Assembly: GCA_947396885.1 (NCBI GenBank)
Contig: OX377202.1
Span: 105,584,198 to 105,648,197 of the forward strand
From: Heligmosomoides polygyrus polygyrus
Lineage: Eukaryota > Nematoda > Chromadorea > Rhabditida > Heligmosomidae
Direction of reading: 5' to 3'
DNA: 64,000 bases
Shown: positions 1 to 11,389 of the stretch, piece after piece
Layout of the letters: every line of letters starts with the position of its first letter
How positions within the stretch are numbered: the stretch's first letter is position 1
Made by a program: the position numbers and the translations under genes
Notes under the pieces: generated by a model
The model's database searches: none
The model's input: only the letters and a program-made list of their open reading frames with translations
Told to the model about the DNA's origin: nothing

Positions 1-689
1 TGTTCCCATAGACCGTCGACAAATGATGAGTTGTTCATACGTCAACTTCCTCGTGCTATTTGCCGCGCAAGAGGCTATTCTTACCTGAAACCTCGCAGAA
101 CTACTCAAAAATACGTGAAAGCGTCTTCCAAGATACGAATAGCAAGAACGAGACGATTTTACAAAACGGAAAACCGACGATTGGGGAACAAAAACGCGGG
201 GAGCGATAAGCGGTGTCCAAAAAAATTTCACACTGTCTGAATGGTCGTAAAGTCCTTAGCTACACCACACTTCTTTAGGTCTTAAAAATCAGAAAGCAAA
301 AAATTTCGGATGTTCCAGACTTAAAAATCACGCGTACCAAAGTTTGGTTTAATTACCCAAGTTTGAGGTTAATCAAACTGGACACTTTCAAACCGAAATG
401 GACACTTTTCAATCGAATTGGACCCTTTTCTGAGCAAGCTTGGCTCCTTTATTTTTTAATTTTTAATTTAATTTCAACTTTAGACTTTTAATTTTAAAAT
501 TAAATCAAACTGAAATTCTTCCAAATTAAAACGAGTTTCCACATTACACTAAGAACTCTCCGAAAACGGTAGAATAAAATCTGTTCAAGGAGAATGAAGA
601 CTTTCTTTCAAATTTTTCAATTCACCTGCTTCAATAAGTGAAAGTCATAGTGTTTAAAATTTTAAATTTTTTCGTCTTATGAGAACATA
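1..689. other. AT-rich sequence, no gene recognised
   Basis: I see no convincing exon, RNA gene or transposon end here. The short open frame near the left edge (31-240) is rich in basic residues, lacks a homologous motif and is not supported by splice signals. Confidence 0.4.
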
Positions 690-1172
690 ATAGCTGAAAG
701 CTTGCTCTGGAGCGCAAAAAACTGCGATTTTTACATACTAAAAAAGGAGATCGCGCCATGCGTTTAGCTCGTAGCGATTTTCCCTCGATTCATAGTGTTC
801 GTAGGAAACGATATGATCTAATTACCATATATAAGCTTATCAATGGCATGTTGGATCTTCCTCTTCAGGAATTTTATTCAATATCATGCTCTAATACTAG
901 AGGTGGTCAGATGAAGATTCAGATTCCAAAAGCTAGAAGTTATATAAGGTCTACGTTTTTCACAGACCAAGACCAAAATCGCTAAGGCAATACAAAAAAC
1001 TTATTGACAGGTATCTCCAGGATGTTCCTTAATAGTTTGCTTCCAACTGTTGCCGCTGTCTGTCGCTTGTACCTAGCAGTATATTTTTACTCGCTCTGTT
1101 CTGGTTCTTAATGTGCATGTTCTGTTTGTTCTATTTTTTTGCGTGGATATCCACGTATAAATAAATAAATAG
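690..1172 (+). mobile_element. 3' end of a 5'-truncated non-LTR retrotransposon
   Basis: The frame at 758-985 reads like the C-terminal tail of a CR1/Jockey-type reverse transcriptase, with a stretch R-R-K-R-Y-D-L-I-T-I-Y-K-L-I-N-G followed by a basic region. It then loses its frame. Downstream lies a short untranslated tail with a small palindrome (TGGATATCCACG, about 1142-1157) and an AAAT-repeat end at about 1158-1172. The same palindrome and AAAT tail recur at 18060-18196, so this is a family-specific 3' end. The element is dead: it is truncated and frameshifted. Confidence 0.6.
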
Positions 1173-1541
1173 TAAAATTCTTTCTGCATTGAATTACACT
1201 CTACCAACGTCACAACAAACCCCATTGTAGAAAACGCGCACATCTTCACTTTTGCTCTTCAAAGAAACAGCATTTACACTATCAATCAAATAAGAATCAC
1301 ATTAGGTCAGACGAGTGCACGGCGCGGTCTCTTCTTTTAAACAGTAAGCAAAACAATTGCTGCTTTCTTTACATTAACATAAGCTCTATACGATTTTTCT
1401 TTACAAATATTTTTTTTTACAAAATTTCAAACATTGTCTTCACTCATGCGTGTTGTACTTTAGATGAATCTGGGCATGTTGATTTTAGATATTGTCTTCA
1501 CTTCATGATGCGGGTGAATTTTAAAAATATAGATATAATTA

Positions 1542-2798
1542 TCTTAAAAAATTTATACACTGTGTTGAAAGGTGACAAATTTGTTCGCAGTAAAGGTACT
1601 GGAGAGGTTAAGCGCACATATGAAAGCCTAAAAAGATATAAATTTTTTGACGCATAAGCAGTATGGAGTGCGCCATGGACTCGTGTCAATTCTTGTATTT
1701 TACACTCGACTGATTGTGCTTCGCTTGAATACATGTTATAATTTCTTCACAAAGTGGACCTATTGATTGATTTGTGCTTCCTTTAAGGTTTAAAAGTTAA
1801 AGGCCCGCTACGGTTTGCGAAAAAGCAGGGTTAAAAATGCAGGTAGTCTTTGAAAGTTTCTAGCATTGCTGCTAGTGGAGCTTTTGAAGATGTATGAGAG
1901 ACTCATATGAAAGCACAGGGCAACGAAATTTCTGTGACGTCAAATAGTCAAGATTGCGCCATGCCCCCGCCTGAAAGCTTGCATTTCAGACTCGATTGAT
2001 TCTGCATGGACTGAATGCTTGCTAAAGTCCTGCTACTACCTGACCACATTAACCTGTGCCGTGTTTTATTTAACATTTTCCGTCGCTTAGTAGCTCCAAT
2101 TATGCCGATTAACGTTTCCGTTCAACTTGAATGTTGCTTCATCAGTCCACAGAGTCCGTCTTAGAAAATGGGGATTCTTCTCACATTTAAATTGTGCAAT
2201 CAATAAACTTGCACGTCCCGTGTCTTGTACGTGATTTTTAAATTCTAAACTTAAAAGGAAGCACAGCAGAGGTTAATGCGGTCAGGTAGTAACCAGATTG
2301 TGGCAGGCATTCAGCCCATGCACTATCAATCGAGTACGAAATGCAAGGTTTCAGGCGGGGACATGGCGCAATCTTGACTATTTGCGCGCCACAGTAATCT
2401 CGTTACCCTGCGACTTCATGTGAGTCGCAAACGTCCTCAAATGCTTCACTAGCAGAAGTGCTAGAACCTTCAAATAGTAGCCGCATTCTCAGGATACCCC
2501 GCATTTTTCGCAAGCAATAGTGTATTTTTAAGTTTTAAACTTCGAAAAAAGCGCAGATCAATCAACACGACCACTTTGTTACCAAACTATAACAAGTACT
2601 CAGGCGAAACACAATCAATCGAGTGTAAAATGAAAAACTTCAGACGAGTGCATGGCGCATTCTATGCCGCTTATATGCCAGAAATTTTCAATTTTCTTAA
2701 GCTTTCTTATGAGCCCTTGCTCCTTCTGTGTCTTTACTGTGAGCAAAGTTATCACTTTCAAACAGTGTATTCATTTTTTGGAGACGCCCTGTATATCT
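1542..2798. mobile_element. Fold-back element, Tc-type, copy 1 (about 1.26 kb)
   Basis: Two arms of roughly 550 bp are inverted copies of each other, from TATACACTG near 1550 to CAGTGTATT near 2780, around a loop of about 150 bp at 2080-2240. A second member lies at 11390-12425. The loop encodes a transposase scrap on the minus strand, so the element resembles C. elegans Tc4, which also has very long inverted repeats. The arms have diverged by point changes and small indels, so this copy is old. Confidence 0.75.
2087..2233 (-). pseudogene. Transposase fragment in the fold-back loop
   Basis: The minus-strand frame contains L-W-T-D-E-A-T-F-K-L-N-G followed by V-N-R-H-N-W and a stop. A (T/S)-D-E-A-T-F ... 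V-N-R-H-N pattern is typical of the first catalytic aspartate region of IS630/Tc1/mariner-superfamily transposases. Only about 48 codons remain, without the other catalytic acidic residues, so it cannot encode an active enzyme. Copy 2 keeps a shorter part of the same stretch (11962-11990). Confidence 0.6.
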
Positions 2799-3525
2799 CG
2801 AAGAATACTTAATAACTTCACATATTTTTATGAACAAAAAAACTATTCTAACCTCCTGGGAGTCTGGAAGATGCCAGTCTTGATTAGGAAGATGTTCAAT
2901 TTGATTACAGCTGACAATGTTTAACAGAATTCACTAAGCACGGACGTCTTCAGAATGCTGAAGTGAGAGGAAATTGGGCCAGAAAAGCGAAAAACTCATA
3001 GAAACCAGGGCCTGGCAGCGAAGCAGCACCGGCGCTCAAGCGTCGGACATAGGAATGCACACAAAAGCGACGACCGCTCGTTCCCACATTCAATCGCAAC
3101 CTCCGCTTCTGCCGCGCATTTGAATTCGACCGACGAGGACAATGCCCAGTCGGGTTCTCCAGCTGCTACACCACTGACCGTCTGCTGAGGTCGAAGACGT
3201 TCATTAGCTGTGCGCTTCTGTTGGTCAGCGTCAGTCTGCGGCAGAAAAAGGTCGATAAAAGGGCCGTTTGTGGCGAGTGCACCTGCACTGCATATGGCGG
3301 CGCGCAGGACACAAAGTGCAGCAGTGAAGAACTACGCGTATGCGCTAGCCGATCGCTATCGTGAGCCTCAAAAAATTCCGATCGCACCTTGGACAAATAG
3401 GAGGTGGCGGCGGCGCAGATTGCCTGACTGTGTCTCCTGAAGATGCCAGTAAGGTCAGTTTCTAGTGCGTATAGGCACGAAGAAAGCAATAACACTGTGA
3501 ACAAGCTGGCATAGGCCGTACCTTA
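2799..3525. other. Intergenic sequence, nothing assigned
   Basis: Between about 3000 and 3500 the sequence is GC-richer and open on both strands. The minus frame starting with a signal-peptide-like stretch has no ATG, and I found no matching exon partners. I make no gene call. Confidence 0.35.
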
Positions 3526-3632
3526 AACCCTAGTTTATACTTGCACCGCCACGCGGCGCAGCACCACGATTACCATAGATATTGATTTTTCGCGCCGCCC
3601 GATCGATACCTATTCCGACTATAAACTAGGAA
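3526..3632. repeat. MITE, CTAGTTTATACTTG family
   Basis: The ends are inverted copies, CTAGTTTATACTTG at the left and CTATAAACTAGG at the right, with GC-rich subterminal repeats and a central TCGAT motif. Related copies lie at 4675-4808, 59731-59850 and 63609-63744. Confidence 0.7.
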
Positions 3633-3717
3633 TAATGCTTTGGGGTTACCCCTTTATCCAGCCTTGCAGCCCATAATACACGGGGTCTCAGAAAAAAAAC
3701 GTTCACACAGCATAAAT

Positions 3718-4466
3718 GATCATAAAATTCTGAACTTTTTAGCTACTCTAAAGTTTTACAGCCCATTTTAAGGAGTAAGGGGAAAAGTCTTCTAGTGGGA
3801 TATACGTCGAAATCACGACGAGCACTTGCCCAACGATTCGTCACGCTCACTTGGTCAGCAGTACAAACGCCACTTATTCGGAGTTTTCCAATGAAAGCTT
3901 ACACGTGTTTTTGAGCAGAACCTTGACGATTTTTTACTTTGATCTACAATTTCGATTGACCAAGATCAGTCGCAAAGCTTCAAACCATAATTCCTGTCTT
4001 GATATCAACTAGAAAGTTGGGTGGTCGTGTTATTTCTAGCTTAGGAAAGAAGATCTCTGACTGAAGCAGCTCTCAAATTCTCATAACAATAGAGTTACGA
4101 GAATTTGAAAGCTGTCCCAGGCAAAATTCTTCCCTCCTAAGCAAGAAATAACACGACCACCCAATTTTTGGTTGACATCAAGACCTAAATTATGGTTAGA
4201 AGCTTTGCGAATGATCTTAGAGAACCGAAATTGCAGGTCAAAGTAAAAATTCGTCAAGGTTCGGCTCAAAAACACGTGTAAGCATCCACTAGAAAACCCC
4301 GAATAGGTGGAGTTTGCACTACTAATCAAGTGAGCATAACGATACGCTGCGCAAGTACACGGCGTGATCTCGACATATGTCCCACAAGAACATTTTCCCC
4401 TTCTTACTCCTTAAAATAGGCTGTAAAACTTTACTGTAGCTAGAAGCCGAGAATTTTATAACCATT
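3718..4466. repeat. Fold-back repeat of about 750 bp
   Basis: Arms of about 370 bp run into each other around a very short centre at about 4080-4095. For example, GTGGTCGTGTTATTTCT at 4021 is mirrored by AGAAATAACACGACCAC at 4143. No coding content is recognised. Each arm has small indels, so it is an ageing hairpin element rather than a recent insertion. Confidence 0.75.
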
Positions 4467-4498
4467 GAAACAGTGCATCTATTTTGAAGGCGAACTGT

Positions 4499-4652
4499 GC
4501 ACTAGTCGTTAAACTGGCCTACCCTGGAAGGTATGGAGCAGCCAATCAGAGCTAAGTCATAGCACTGAATGAACGCCACCAACCAGTCAGAGCACGACCG
4601 AACACGATCCCGGCCCGGTGCTTCCCCCTCCTAATGTAGGCCATATCCACGA
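4499..4652. repeat. MITE, TACTAGTCGTTAATGTGG family
   Basis: The left end reads CACTAGTCGTTAAACTGGCC. The right end is a degenerate inverted copy with TAGGCCATATCCACGAC. Better copies occur at 15387, 16612, 48005, 55189, 55661, 60149 and 60757. Confidence 0.6.
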
Positions 4653-4674
4653 CCCCTGCCACAGTGCCTAAGCC

Positions 4675-4808
4675 CTAGTTTATAGTTGCGCCGCCGAGCG
4701 GCGCAGCACCATAGTAGGAGTAGATATCGATCGGGCGGCGCGAAAAGTCGATATCTATGGCGATCGTGGTGCCGCGCTGCATGGCGGTGGAAGTATAAAC
4801 TAGGGCCA
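4675..4808. repeat. MITE, CTAGTTTATA family
   Basis: Terminal inverted repeats GCCCTAGTTTATAG and GTATAAACTAGGGC enclose two mirrored GC-rich segments and ATCGAT-containing inner repeats. It is the second copy of this family in the first 5 kb. Confidence 0.75.
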
Positions 4809-5483
4809 TCTTCAATAATCGCAAGAAGTGGCCTATTTGATGCGTCTCAGTTTTAATGGCTCGTAGACTAGAGCTGGAAGATCCACAACGATATCGATTA
4901 GACCGCACGCCTGATCGATAAAAACGACTTTGCTGCCGGCAAGAGTATAAAAACCGACATTTCGTCGTATTTCCAAGTAGAGGAATAGTTGAGTATAGCA
5001 AAAACCCAAAACCTCTCAGGTGTTACAAGGTCGATCAATAAACCAAAACAGTGGGCCACTTTTTATGCGCTCGTCTTGATACCCAAACCCAGCTCACTTG
5101 CACTAGTCGCCAATAAGGAGAAAGGAACGAGAGCCGTAAAAATTCCTCAAAAATCGAAGCGTACACCTAACACCAACGAACGGAGCAGTAGGAACAGATA
5201 TAATTGAGTGCGGTCGCCCTGTGTTATCACTTTGTGGTAGCAGCGATAAGCAACGACGTGTATGGCAGTCGCTAAAAGCAGAAGGAATGCGCTCCCGACA
5301 AAAACTCCTCTACAGAACGTGAACGTGAACGTAAAGCAGTTCTTAGTGGTGCTCTGAACCGCTACAGACAGCCAGTTTCGACGCTTTAGAGACCTGATGA
5401 ATCCTTCAGCGTTATTTTGTTTTAGTTATTCATTCATTCACATGCAAGGAAAGGAGTAGGGCAAGGAGACACTGGTTTTGATA
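4809..5483. other. Intergenic sequence, nothing assigned
   Basis: No exon, RNA gene or clear repeat end is visible. Short open frames on both strands lack recognisable motifs. Confidence 0.35.
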
Positions 5484-5985
5484 AACAGACCGCACTAAGG
5501 CTAACGTTTCGTCGTTCTCTCCTTCCTAGAGCCTGGAATGAGACGAAATCAGCCTGAAAAACTATTACCCATACGCCATTTCATTTCACAGAAATCGTTC
5601 GAGAAGACCATTAGACCAAAAAACGGTGAATAGAGACCATTATGGCTAACCGTTGGCAGGTGCACTAGTAACGTCCACCGAGCACCTGCAGTTGGAAGTT
5701 AACGAGGGTGATTGAAGCTAAAAATGCTAACCTCGGGCTTTAGCTTCAGTCACCCTCGTTATCTTACAGCTGCAGGTGCCCGGTGGACGTCAGTAGTCCA
5801 TTTGCCAAAGGTTAGCGATCCTTGTCTCAGTTCACCCTTTCTTTGGACTAATGGACTTCTCGAACAATTTCTGTGAAATGAAATGGCGTTTGGGTAATAG
5901 ATTTTCAGATTGATTTCGTCCCATTCCAGGATCTGAGGAAGGCGAGAACGCCGAAACGCTAGCCTGAGTTCTGTCTGCACTACCA
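5484..5985. repeat. Fold-back repeat of about 500 bp
   Basis: Inverted arms of about 240 bp meet near 5725-5740, where the left arm's AACGAGGGTGATTGAAGC is mirrored by GCTTCAGTCACCCTCGTT. The arms carry no recognisable coding sequence. Confidence 0.75.
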
Positions 5986-6410
5986 ATATTGGAGTGGCTG
6001 GACGTAAAGAATATCTTTCAATACCGTGGACTACTGTGCCAAGACTCATCGAGTCGAGAGCTGAACGTCCAAAGTTATGGTTAGCCACTGGTGTGAGACG
6101 GGAGCGATAAAGCTATAAGGAACCATTCTACAGCAAATGGATTCCTTTTTCTTCCTTCAGGAAAGAGAGTTGGACATGATGAAGCACTTAACTTCCGAAA
6201 TATCTCGCAAGAAGCACGCAGCGTTGGGCACCTTCCAATTCGATTCTAGAAGTGGCCGATCAGATGAGAAGTCCTGATCTCAGGACTACGATCTCCAACG
6301 CGTCCGTGCTACCAGCGTTATGTTACGCAACTGAAACCTAGTCTGATAAGAAGGCAACATCTTCTCCGAATCAGTCCACTCATTGCGCAGTGGAAAAGCG
6401 CATGTTAATA

Positions 6411-7684
6411 TTAGGTTGGTGCCTAAGTTCTCGGGCATTTGATCCCTCCTGAATTGAAAGCGCATTTTCCCGCCAAACTTCTCACATGTATCAACGCGTA
6501 AATGATCGATCGATAGAGAAAGGAAAGGGCTACAAAACTGTTCCCAACAGTTACTTCTGCGTTGTTAACGTCAGCTATTACGGCTAAGCAATTCATCCCA
6601 ACTGAGACGCATATTCGGCACGTCGTGTCATTCCTGCGTCAATCTGGCCTCAATGCCAACGAATCGTATCGTCGCCTGAAAGATGTTTACAACGAGAGTG
6701 CTCCTGCTCGAAGTACTGTGTACCAGTGGTTCTCGAAGTTTGCAGTTGGTGAATCCTCCGTTGAAGGTAATGAACGAGAAGGGTGCCCGATGACACTGGA
6801 TTTGGCTGGCCTCCGAAGTAGAGCGGAAGCGGACCAATACCAAACCACTCGCGAACTATCAAGCACTCTTGGTGTTAGTCACTCCACAGTCGTTCGAGGA
6901 TTGAAGTCGACTGGCAAGGTGCAAGAATTGGGTCGCTGGGTACCTCACGACTGGACACAACATGACATGGATCGCAGAGCCGATGTCGCTCTGTCTCTCC
7001 TTACCCTCAGACGTACCCACGGATGGCTGGACAACCTTGTCGCCGGGGATGAGAAGTGGATACTCTACTCTAATTATCACCGGCGTGCACAGTGGGTTGA
7101 CGCAACTGGAGAGGCAGAGGACGTTCCGAAACCCGACCTTCACGTGAAAAAGGTGATGCTCTGCATTTGGTGGAGCGTTCTTGGCGTAGAATACTGGGAG
7201 CTGCTGGACGAAGGGATAACAGTGACGGCAGAGGTTTACGTCAACCAACTGAGGGAGCTGAGGGCCCACATTCAAACCACACGAGGAGAGCAAGTGAGGG
7301 TGTATTTTCAACACGACACGCTAGACCGCATATTGCTATTGCGACAGCGGCTGAGTTGGCGGACAACGGATGGACCGTTCTTCCACATCCACCTTACTCA
7401 CCAGATCTCGCTCCTTCTGATTATCATTTGTCTTCAAGCCTTCAACGCTATCTGGACGGCCAGCAATTCAGGAACCGAGAGGATGTCAAGGAGGCACGGC
7501 TCACATTTTTCGAATCACAACCGGCCACGTTTTGGAGAAAAGGCATCCATGACTTACCAGCACGTTGGCGAAAGACAATTGATGTAAAGGGTGGCTACTT
7601 CAAATGATTTGATATTGTTGTTCGTATGTGGTGATAATAAATACTTCATGCCCCAAATGTCCGAGAACTTATGCACCAACCTAA
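6411..7684 (+). mobile_element. Mariner element 1, full length with both terminal repeats
   Basis: The ends are inverted copies: TTAGGTTGGTGCCTAAGTTC at 6411 and the complement of the same pattern ending in GCACCAACCTAA at 7684. A TA dinucleotide flanks each end (6409-6410 and 7685-7686), the usual mariner target duplication. The length of 1274 bp is normal for mariner. The right flank is a truncated MITE. Its transposase gene is frameshifted (next entry), so this copy cannot supply its own enzyme, although its ends look usable. Confidence 0.93.
6562..7607 (+). pseudogene. Mariner transposase, frameshifted
   Basis: This is a Tc1/mariner-superfamily DDD transposase, which would cut and paste the surrounding element. 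The N-terminal part holds the helix-turn-helix region (H-I-R-H-V-V-S-F near the start), then W-V-P-H-D-W and the first catalytic motif A-G-D-E-K-W-I. The second aspartate is in Q-H-D (7309-7317). Immediately after it, at 7318, one base is missing and the frame jumps to the one reading A-R-P-H-I-A, Y-S-P-D-L-A-P-S-D-Y-H (third catalytic Asp) and the C-terminus, ending at 7607. The total matches the usual length of about 345 residues. The frame opens with TTG and no in-frame ATG is obvious, so the start is uncertain. One indel in an otherwise open gene suggests fairly recent inactivation. Confidence 0.9.
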
Positions 7685-7690
7685 TACTTC

Positions 7691-7817
7691 GTGTCGGGAG
7701 CGACTCATCGGTCAGGCAAATCATACGTATCGACTTTTGCCTGGCGATTGCTTGGCAAAAATCGATACGTATGATTTGCCTGGGCGACGAATCTCAGTTC
7801 GCGAAGTATGAACAGGC
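7691..7817. repeat. Truncated MITE, GTTCATACTTCGCGAC family
   Basis: Inner inverted repeats (AGGCAAATCATACGTATCGA mirrored around 7745) and one terminal repeat, TTCGCGAAGTATGAACAGGC, are present. The other end is missing next to the mariner boundary. A close relative with both ends is at 57266-57422. Confidence 0.65.
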
Positions 7818-7904
7818 CCAAAAATGTCCTTCGAAGGCGAACCTGGTTTTCGAAATTCAGACCTAAGGGACAAGTCACGTCTGATGGATCCGATACAGTA
7901 TATC

Positions 7905-8046
7905 AGGGGCTAGATTCGTCAACTGTTTACCGGCCGGTAACGGTGAAAACTACCGCTAAACCCCTGATGCTGAAATTCATCATCATCAGGTTTCTCGGCA
8001 CTTTTCACCATTACCGGCCGATAACTGGTTGATGAATCTGTCCCCT
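7905..8046. repeat. MITE, GATTCATCAACCG family
   Basis: Terminal repeats AGGGGCTAGATTCGTCAAC and its mirrored counterpart TGATGAATCTGTCCCCTGA enclose inner repeats carrying ACGGTGAAAA. Family members also lie at 18966, 19985, 31293, 31541 and 63320. Confidence 0.75.
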
Positions 8047-8774
8047 GATTTCAAATCTGTACTTGCTTTGAGCTCTAAAAATAGCTTTTTAACCACTATA
8101 GGATGCTTCTTTTATGAAATTAAATTCAGAGCGATGAAAATCTTCACATCCTCGAATGGGAGAGAGAGAAGAGATACTACTATGTGAAACTTTGAAGAAG
8201 AAAAAACCTTAGTTAACGCAGAGAAACAAAAAAAAAACTAAAAAGAAATGAACCTAATGTAGCGATACATGAATCGGAGAAGACTCAACTCCCTCTACCC
8301 TCCTGGAGAGCAACGCTTTCACAGAGCTACTCCACCCGACCTTCAAGCACCTCTGGCAACGTTCAAAACTGCGAAAACAAAGAACCACCACTAAGAAGAC
8401 CGTCGATGGGGAATGTAACGCGCAAAAGCCGTAAAAAACACAAAAACTCACAACGAGAGGCTTTTTCAGCTCGACGTCGTTCATCGTTATCGGAGCAAAA
8501 GGGCGAAATTAGTGTCCTTGGTGGCGAACGGCACCGGCAGCAGCGACCTGCAATGGAAAACAGTGAGTGGACCCCGTGGAAGCAGCGGCAGCAGCACGAC
8601 CGAACAACGAACGACGTGATCGTAAGAGGAAATGGCGCGCACACGCGCTAAAAAAAAGGACGAGGCAGCAACGGCGCGGCGACCAGGCCTTTATTTTTAG
8701 GGTTCGCAGGAGGCAGACATGAGAAATGGAAGGGAAACCCAGCCGACGATAACTCTTGCGGACCTTACCAGGAA
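8047..8774. other. Unassigned region; basic, Q-rich open frame at 8406-8651
   Basis: The plus frame 8406-8651 (81 codons with an ATG) is rich in Arg, Lys and Gln. Its CAGCAG-like runs near 8575-8600 could be a coding trinucleotide run or chance. The opposite strand is also open here, and no homologous domain or splice partner is seen. I do not call it a gene. Confidence 0.25.
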
Positions 8775-9677
8775 AGGGTTGACCCCTTCCGACTAGGATA
8801 GATCCAAGCGCTCAATTTTAACAGCCTTACGGATATGAACCTGTTCATCGACATTGCTCTGGCGTAAATTTTGTTTATAGAATGTTGTCAACCACCAGAA
8901 GCCATAAGGTCAAACCGGACAGCTTGTATTTAACCCGTCAAATGCTGGGCACATGGAATTAGCGCACCCAGAACTGCGGCAGAGTCAAGATCTAAAGATA
9001 TTAGAACCAGGGAAGGATCTGTTTGTCTGGAAAGTGAAAACCACTGCGAGAATCTCGATGCTCCAAATAGAAGAAAAATATGTTCCATTTTTGTGAAGTA
9101 CCTGAACTTGTCGAGTTAAGAGACCCTGAAACTTCACTATGGAATGGTACAGCCACACAAGGCAACACTCCCCAAGCATCGAATATGCAGAAAAGGTGCA
9201 TACTACTTCCTAGCTGTGAGGTCAGGAGTTCGATTCCTAAACCTTACAGTGTTTTTGCACATTCGATGCTTGGAAAGGGTTGTCTTGTGCGGCTCTACGA
9301 TTCCATGGTGACCAAGGCTTCTAACTCGACAGGTTCAACGACTTCGCAGAAATGAAACATATTTTTACTCTACATGAAGGGTCGAAATTCTCGCAGTGGT
9401 TTCCATTTTCCCCGACAAACATACAACTAAGGCCCTTTCTTGGTTCGAATATCTGTAGATCTTGACTCTTGTCGCAGCTCCTAGGTCGCCAATTCTATCT
9501 GCCCAGCATTTTACGGGACAAATGCAAGCTCTCCAGCCTTGACATTGCTGCTTCTGGTGGTTGAAAACATTATATGAACGAAGTTCACGCCAGAACAGTA
9601 TCGATAAACAAGATCACATCCGCAAAGCTGCTAAATATCAGCGCTTGGATCTATCCTAGTTGGGAGGGATCAACCCT
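8775..9677. mobile_element. Fold-back element with a tRNA-like B-box in its loop
   Basis: Inverted arms of more than 400 bp run from GACTAGGATAGATCCAAGCG (8791) to its mirror CGCTTGGATCTATCCTAGTT (9642-9661). The loop near 9208-9240 holds GAGTTCGATTCCTAAACC, a good match to a tRNA box B (GGTTCGANTCC). The outer ends use the TATCCTAGTCGG terminal motif that recurs with poly-G tracts at 35.5 and 45 kb. A fragment resembling its right arm lies at about 10190-10260. Confidence 0.7.
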
Positions 9678-9832
9678 AACAGATTAAGCTCACGGACAAC
9701 ATCAAGGGAAAACAATGGAGAGGCAACTCATCACACTGGCACTCTCATTGGTCACCATATCGTCTGATTGTCCCTTAAATGGTAACTGCACACTGGATTC
9801 GTCGCCGGTTCGGGCTTAATTTGGATTCGTTA

Positions 9833-10135
9833 TTTTCTCCAAACGGGGATGAATGGATCATTCGGATAATGGTGGTTTTGAAAAGCCCAGATCATATGAA
9901 TGACTCAGGTAACGGGGATTTTCACTGGAACGGATTCTCGGATGATTCAAATAACTGATTTTGATCAGAACTCCGATATCCTATCAGAATCGCATTTCCT
10001 ATGTCTGATCCGAAGAAGAATGAGTTATCTGAATCATACGAGATCCATTCTAGTGAAAATCACCGTTATCTGAGCTATCCTAGGATTCGGACTCTTCAAA
10101 AACGCCATTATTCGAGTGTTTCATTATTAAGGGGC
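9833..10135. repeat. Imperfect palindrome of about 300 bp rich in GGATCCGAAT/ATTCGGAT motifs
   Basis: The left part (GGTAACGGGGATTTTCACT near 9909) is mirrored by AGTGAAAATCACCGTTATC near 10054. The same ATTCGGAT-type motifs return near 62330-62420 and 63190, so this is a dispersed family. Confidence 0.6.
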
Positions 10136-10479
10136 TGAAAAAAATGACGGATCCGAATGATCGGGTTTAACGACTTGGCAAAAAAGAAACGCATTTTCAC
10201 ACTAATTGAGGGGTGGGATTCTTCCTATACGACTCGATTTCCCCGTTCAAACATACGCTTCAGATCCTTTCTTTGTGAGCAGTAAATGGGCAATAACATA
10301 TATAAAAAAGTCAACTAAAACAACTTGGTCACCCAGATAGACACAGTTTCCGAGTCCGTAGTCAGGAGAGGGGAACCTAAAAAGAACCGTTCTTGGCGCA
10401 AATCTAGTAAAGTGGGACAACTTACTAGATTTGTACCGAGAGCAGATCATCTTCTAGCAGATAAGACAGATAACATCAG

Positions 10480-10850
10480 CAAAATAGAATAAAGGCCTAC
10501 CCGGCGGCTCCTAGAGAACGAGTTGGAACCTAAAAGAGACCAAAAACGAACGAATAAACAAAAAAAAAATCGCCGCAGTTTACAACCGTCTCGGCGGGCA
10601 AAGAGCGACGGAATAGAGGCATGCCGCGTGCTGACCGCCTCCTGACATGTTATAACCAGGATCTAACATGGTGAGTAGGTCACACAACTTTGCCTGCTTT
10701 CAACCGCAACAAATTTAATTTTTTCGTTTTTTTTCATCACTTTTCTTTTTAGGTCTCATGTTGTTCTATAGGAGCCGCTCGGTAAGTCTCAAGTGGATTT
10801 GTTACATATAATACTTTTTACTTATGTGCCCCCCGGACTAGGATAGATCC
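10480..10850. repeat. Dispersed repeat ending in GGACTAGGATAGATCCG
   Basis: The segment with ACATGTTATAACCAGGATCT and GGTAAGTCTCAAGTGGATTT has a second, partly rearranged copy at 62590-62940, ending in the same GGACTAGGATAGATCCG. It probably belongs to the TATCCTAGTCGG fold-back/MITE family. Confidence 0.6.
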
Positions 10851-10983
10851 GAAAAGACATCATCAATCAGTTGACGACTTGGACACAGACAACACTGTGC
10901 ACACCACGTCCTAATCAATCAATTAAGCCTACAAATGCTACATCTTCTGATGTTTTCTGGGTTCTTCTTCTTCTCCTGAGCGT

Positions 10984-11318
10984 TTAGTCCCGCGCAGTCG
11001 CAGGGTCTGCTGTTCTTGTGATCTGTCGCCGCCTCATCCTATCAAGGGCGTCATTTGCCGTGGCGCCGACTTCGGCGAGATCTCTCTTGATGACGTCCTT
11101 CCATCTTTTCCCTGGGGCTCCTCTCGGACGCTTTCCGGTTGCCTCGAAATCTAGGGCCAACCCTTGTGGGGTGATCCTCTGGTCTTCTGAGGACGTGTCC
11201 ATACTACCTCAGACGCTGCTCTCTCATCTTCAGCTGGATCGGGGCTGTCTTCATCACTGCCCTAACATCCTCGTTTCGCACCCTGTACCGACGGGTCCAT
11301 CCACTGATGTTTTCTGTG
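10984..11318 (-). pseudogene. RTE-type retrotransposon fragment, C-terminal end
   Basis: On the minus strand the frame reads V-R-N-E-D-V-R-A-V-M-K, then a stop within the Y-G-H region. It continues with R-P-R-G-A-P-G-K-R-W-K-D-V-I-K-R-D-L and ends R-T-A-D-P-A-T-A-R-D. This order is characteristic of the extreme C-terminus of RTE-clade endonuclease/reverse transcriptase proteins. The rest of the element is absent, so it is a short 5'-truncated relic. Confidence 0.8.
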
Positions 11319-11389
11319 TTATGCATTTCATTTTCGTAGTGTGATAGTCATTTTTCTACGGATCGAGTAATTTCGAAATATAGGGTCTC

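Noticed and set aside
3166..3504. Minus-strand frame that looks like a secreted protein
   Set aside because: It starts with TTG, not ATG, has no domain, and the nearby ATG is in another frame.
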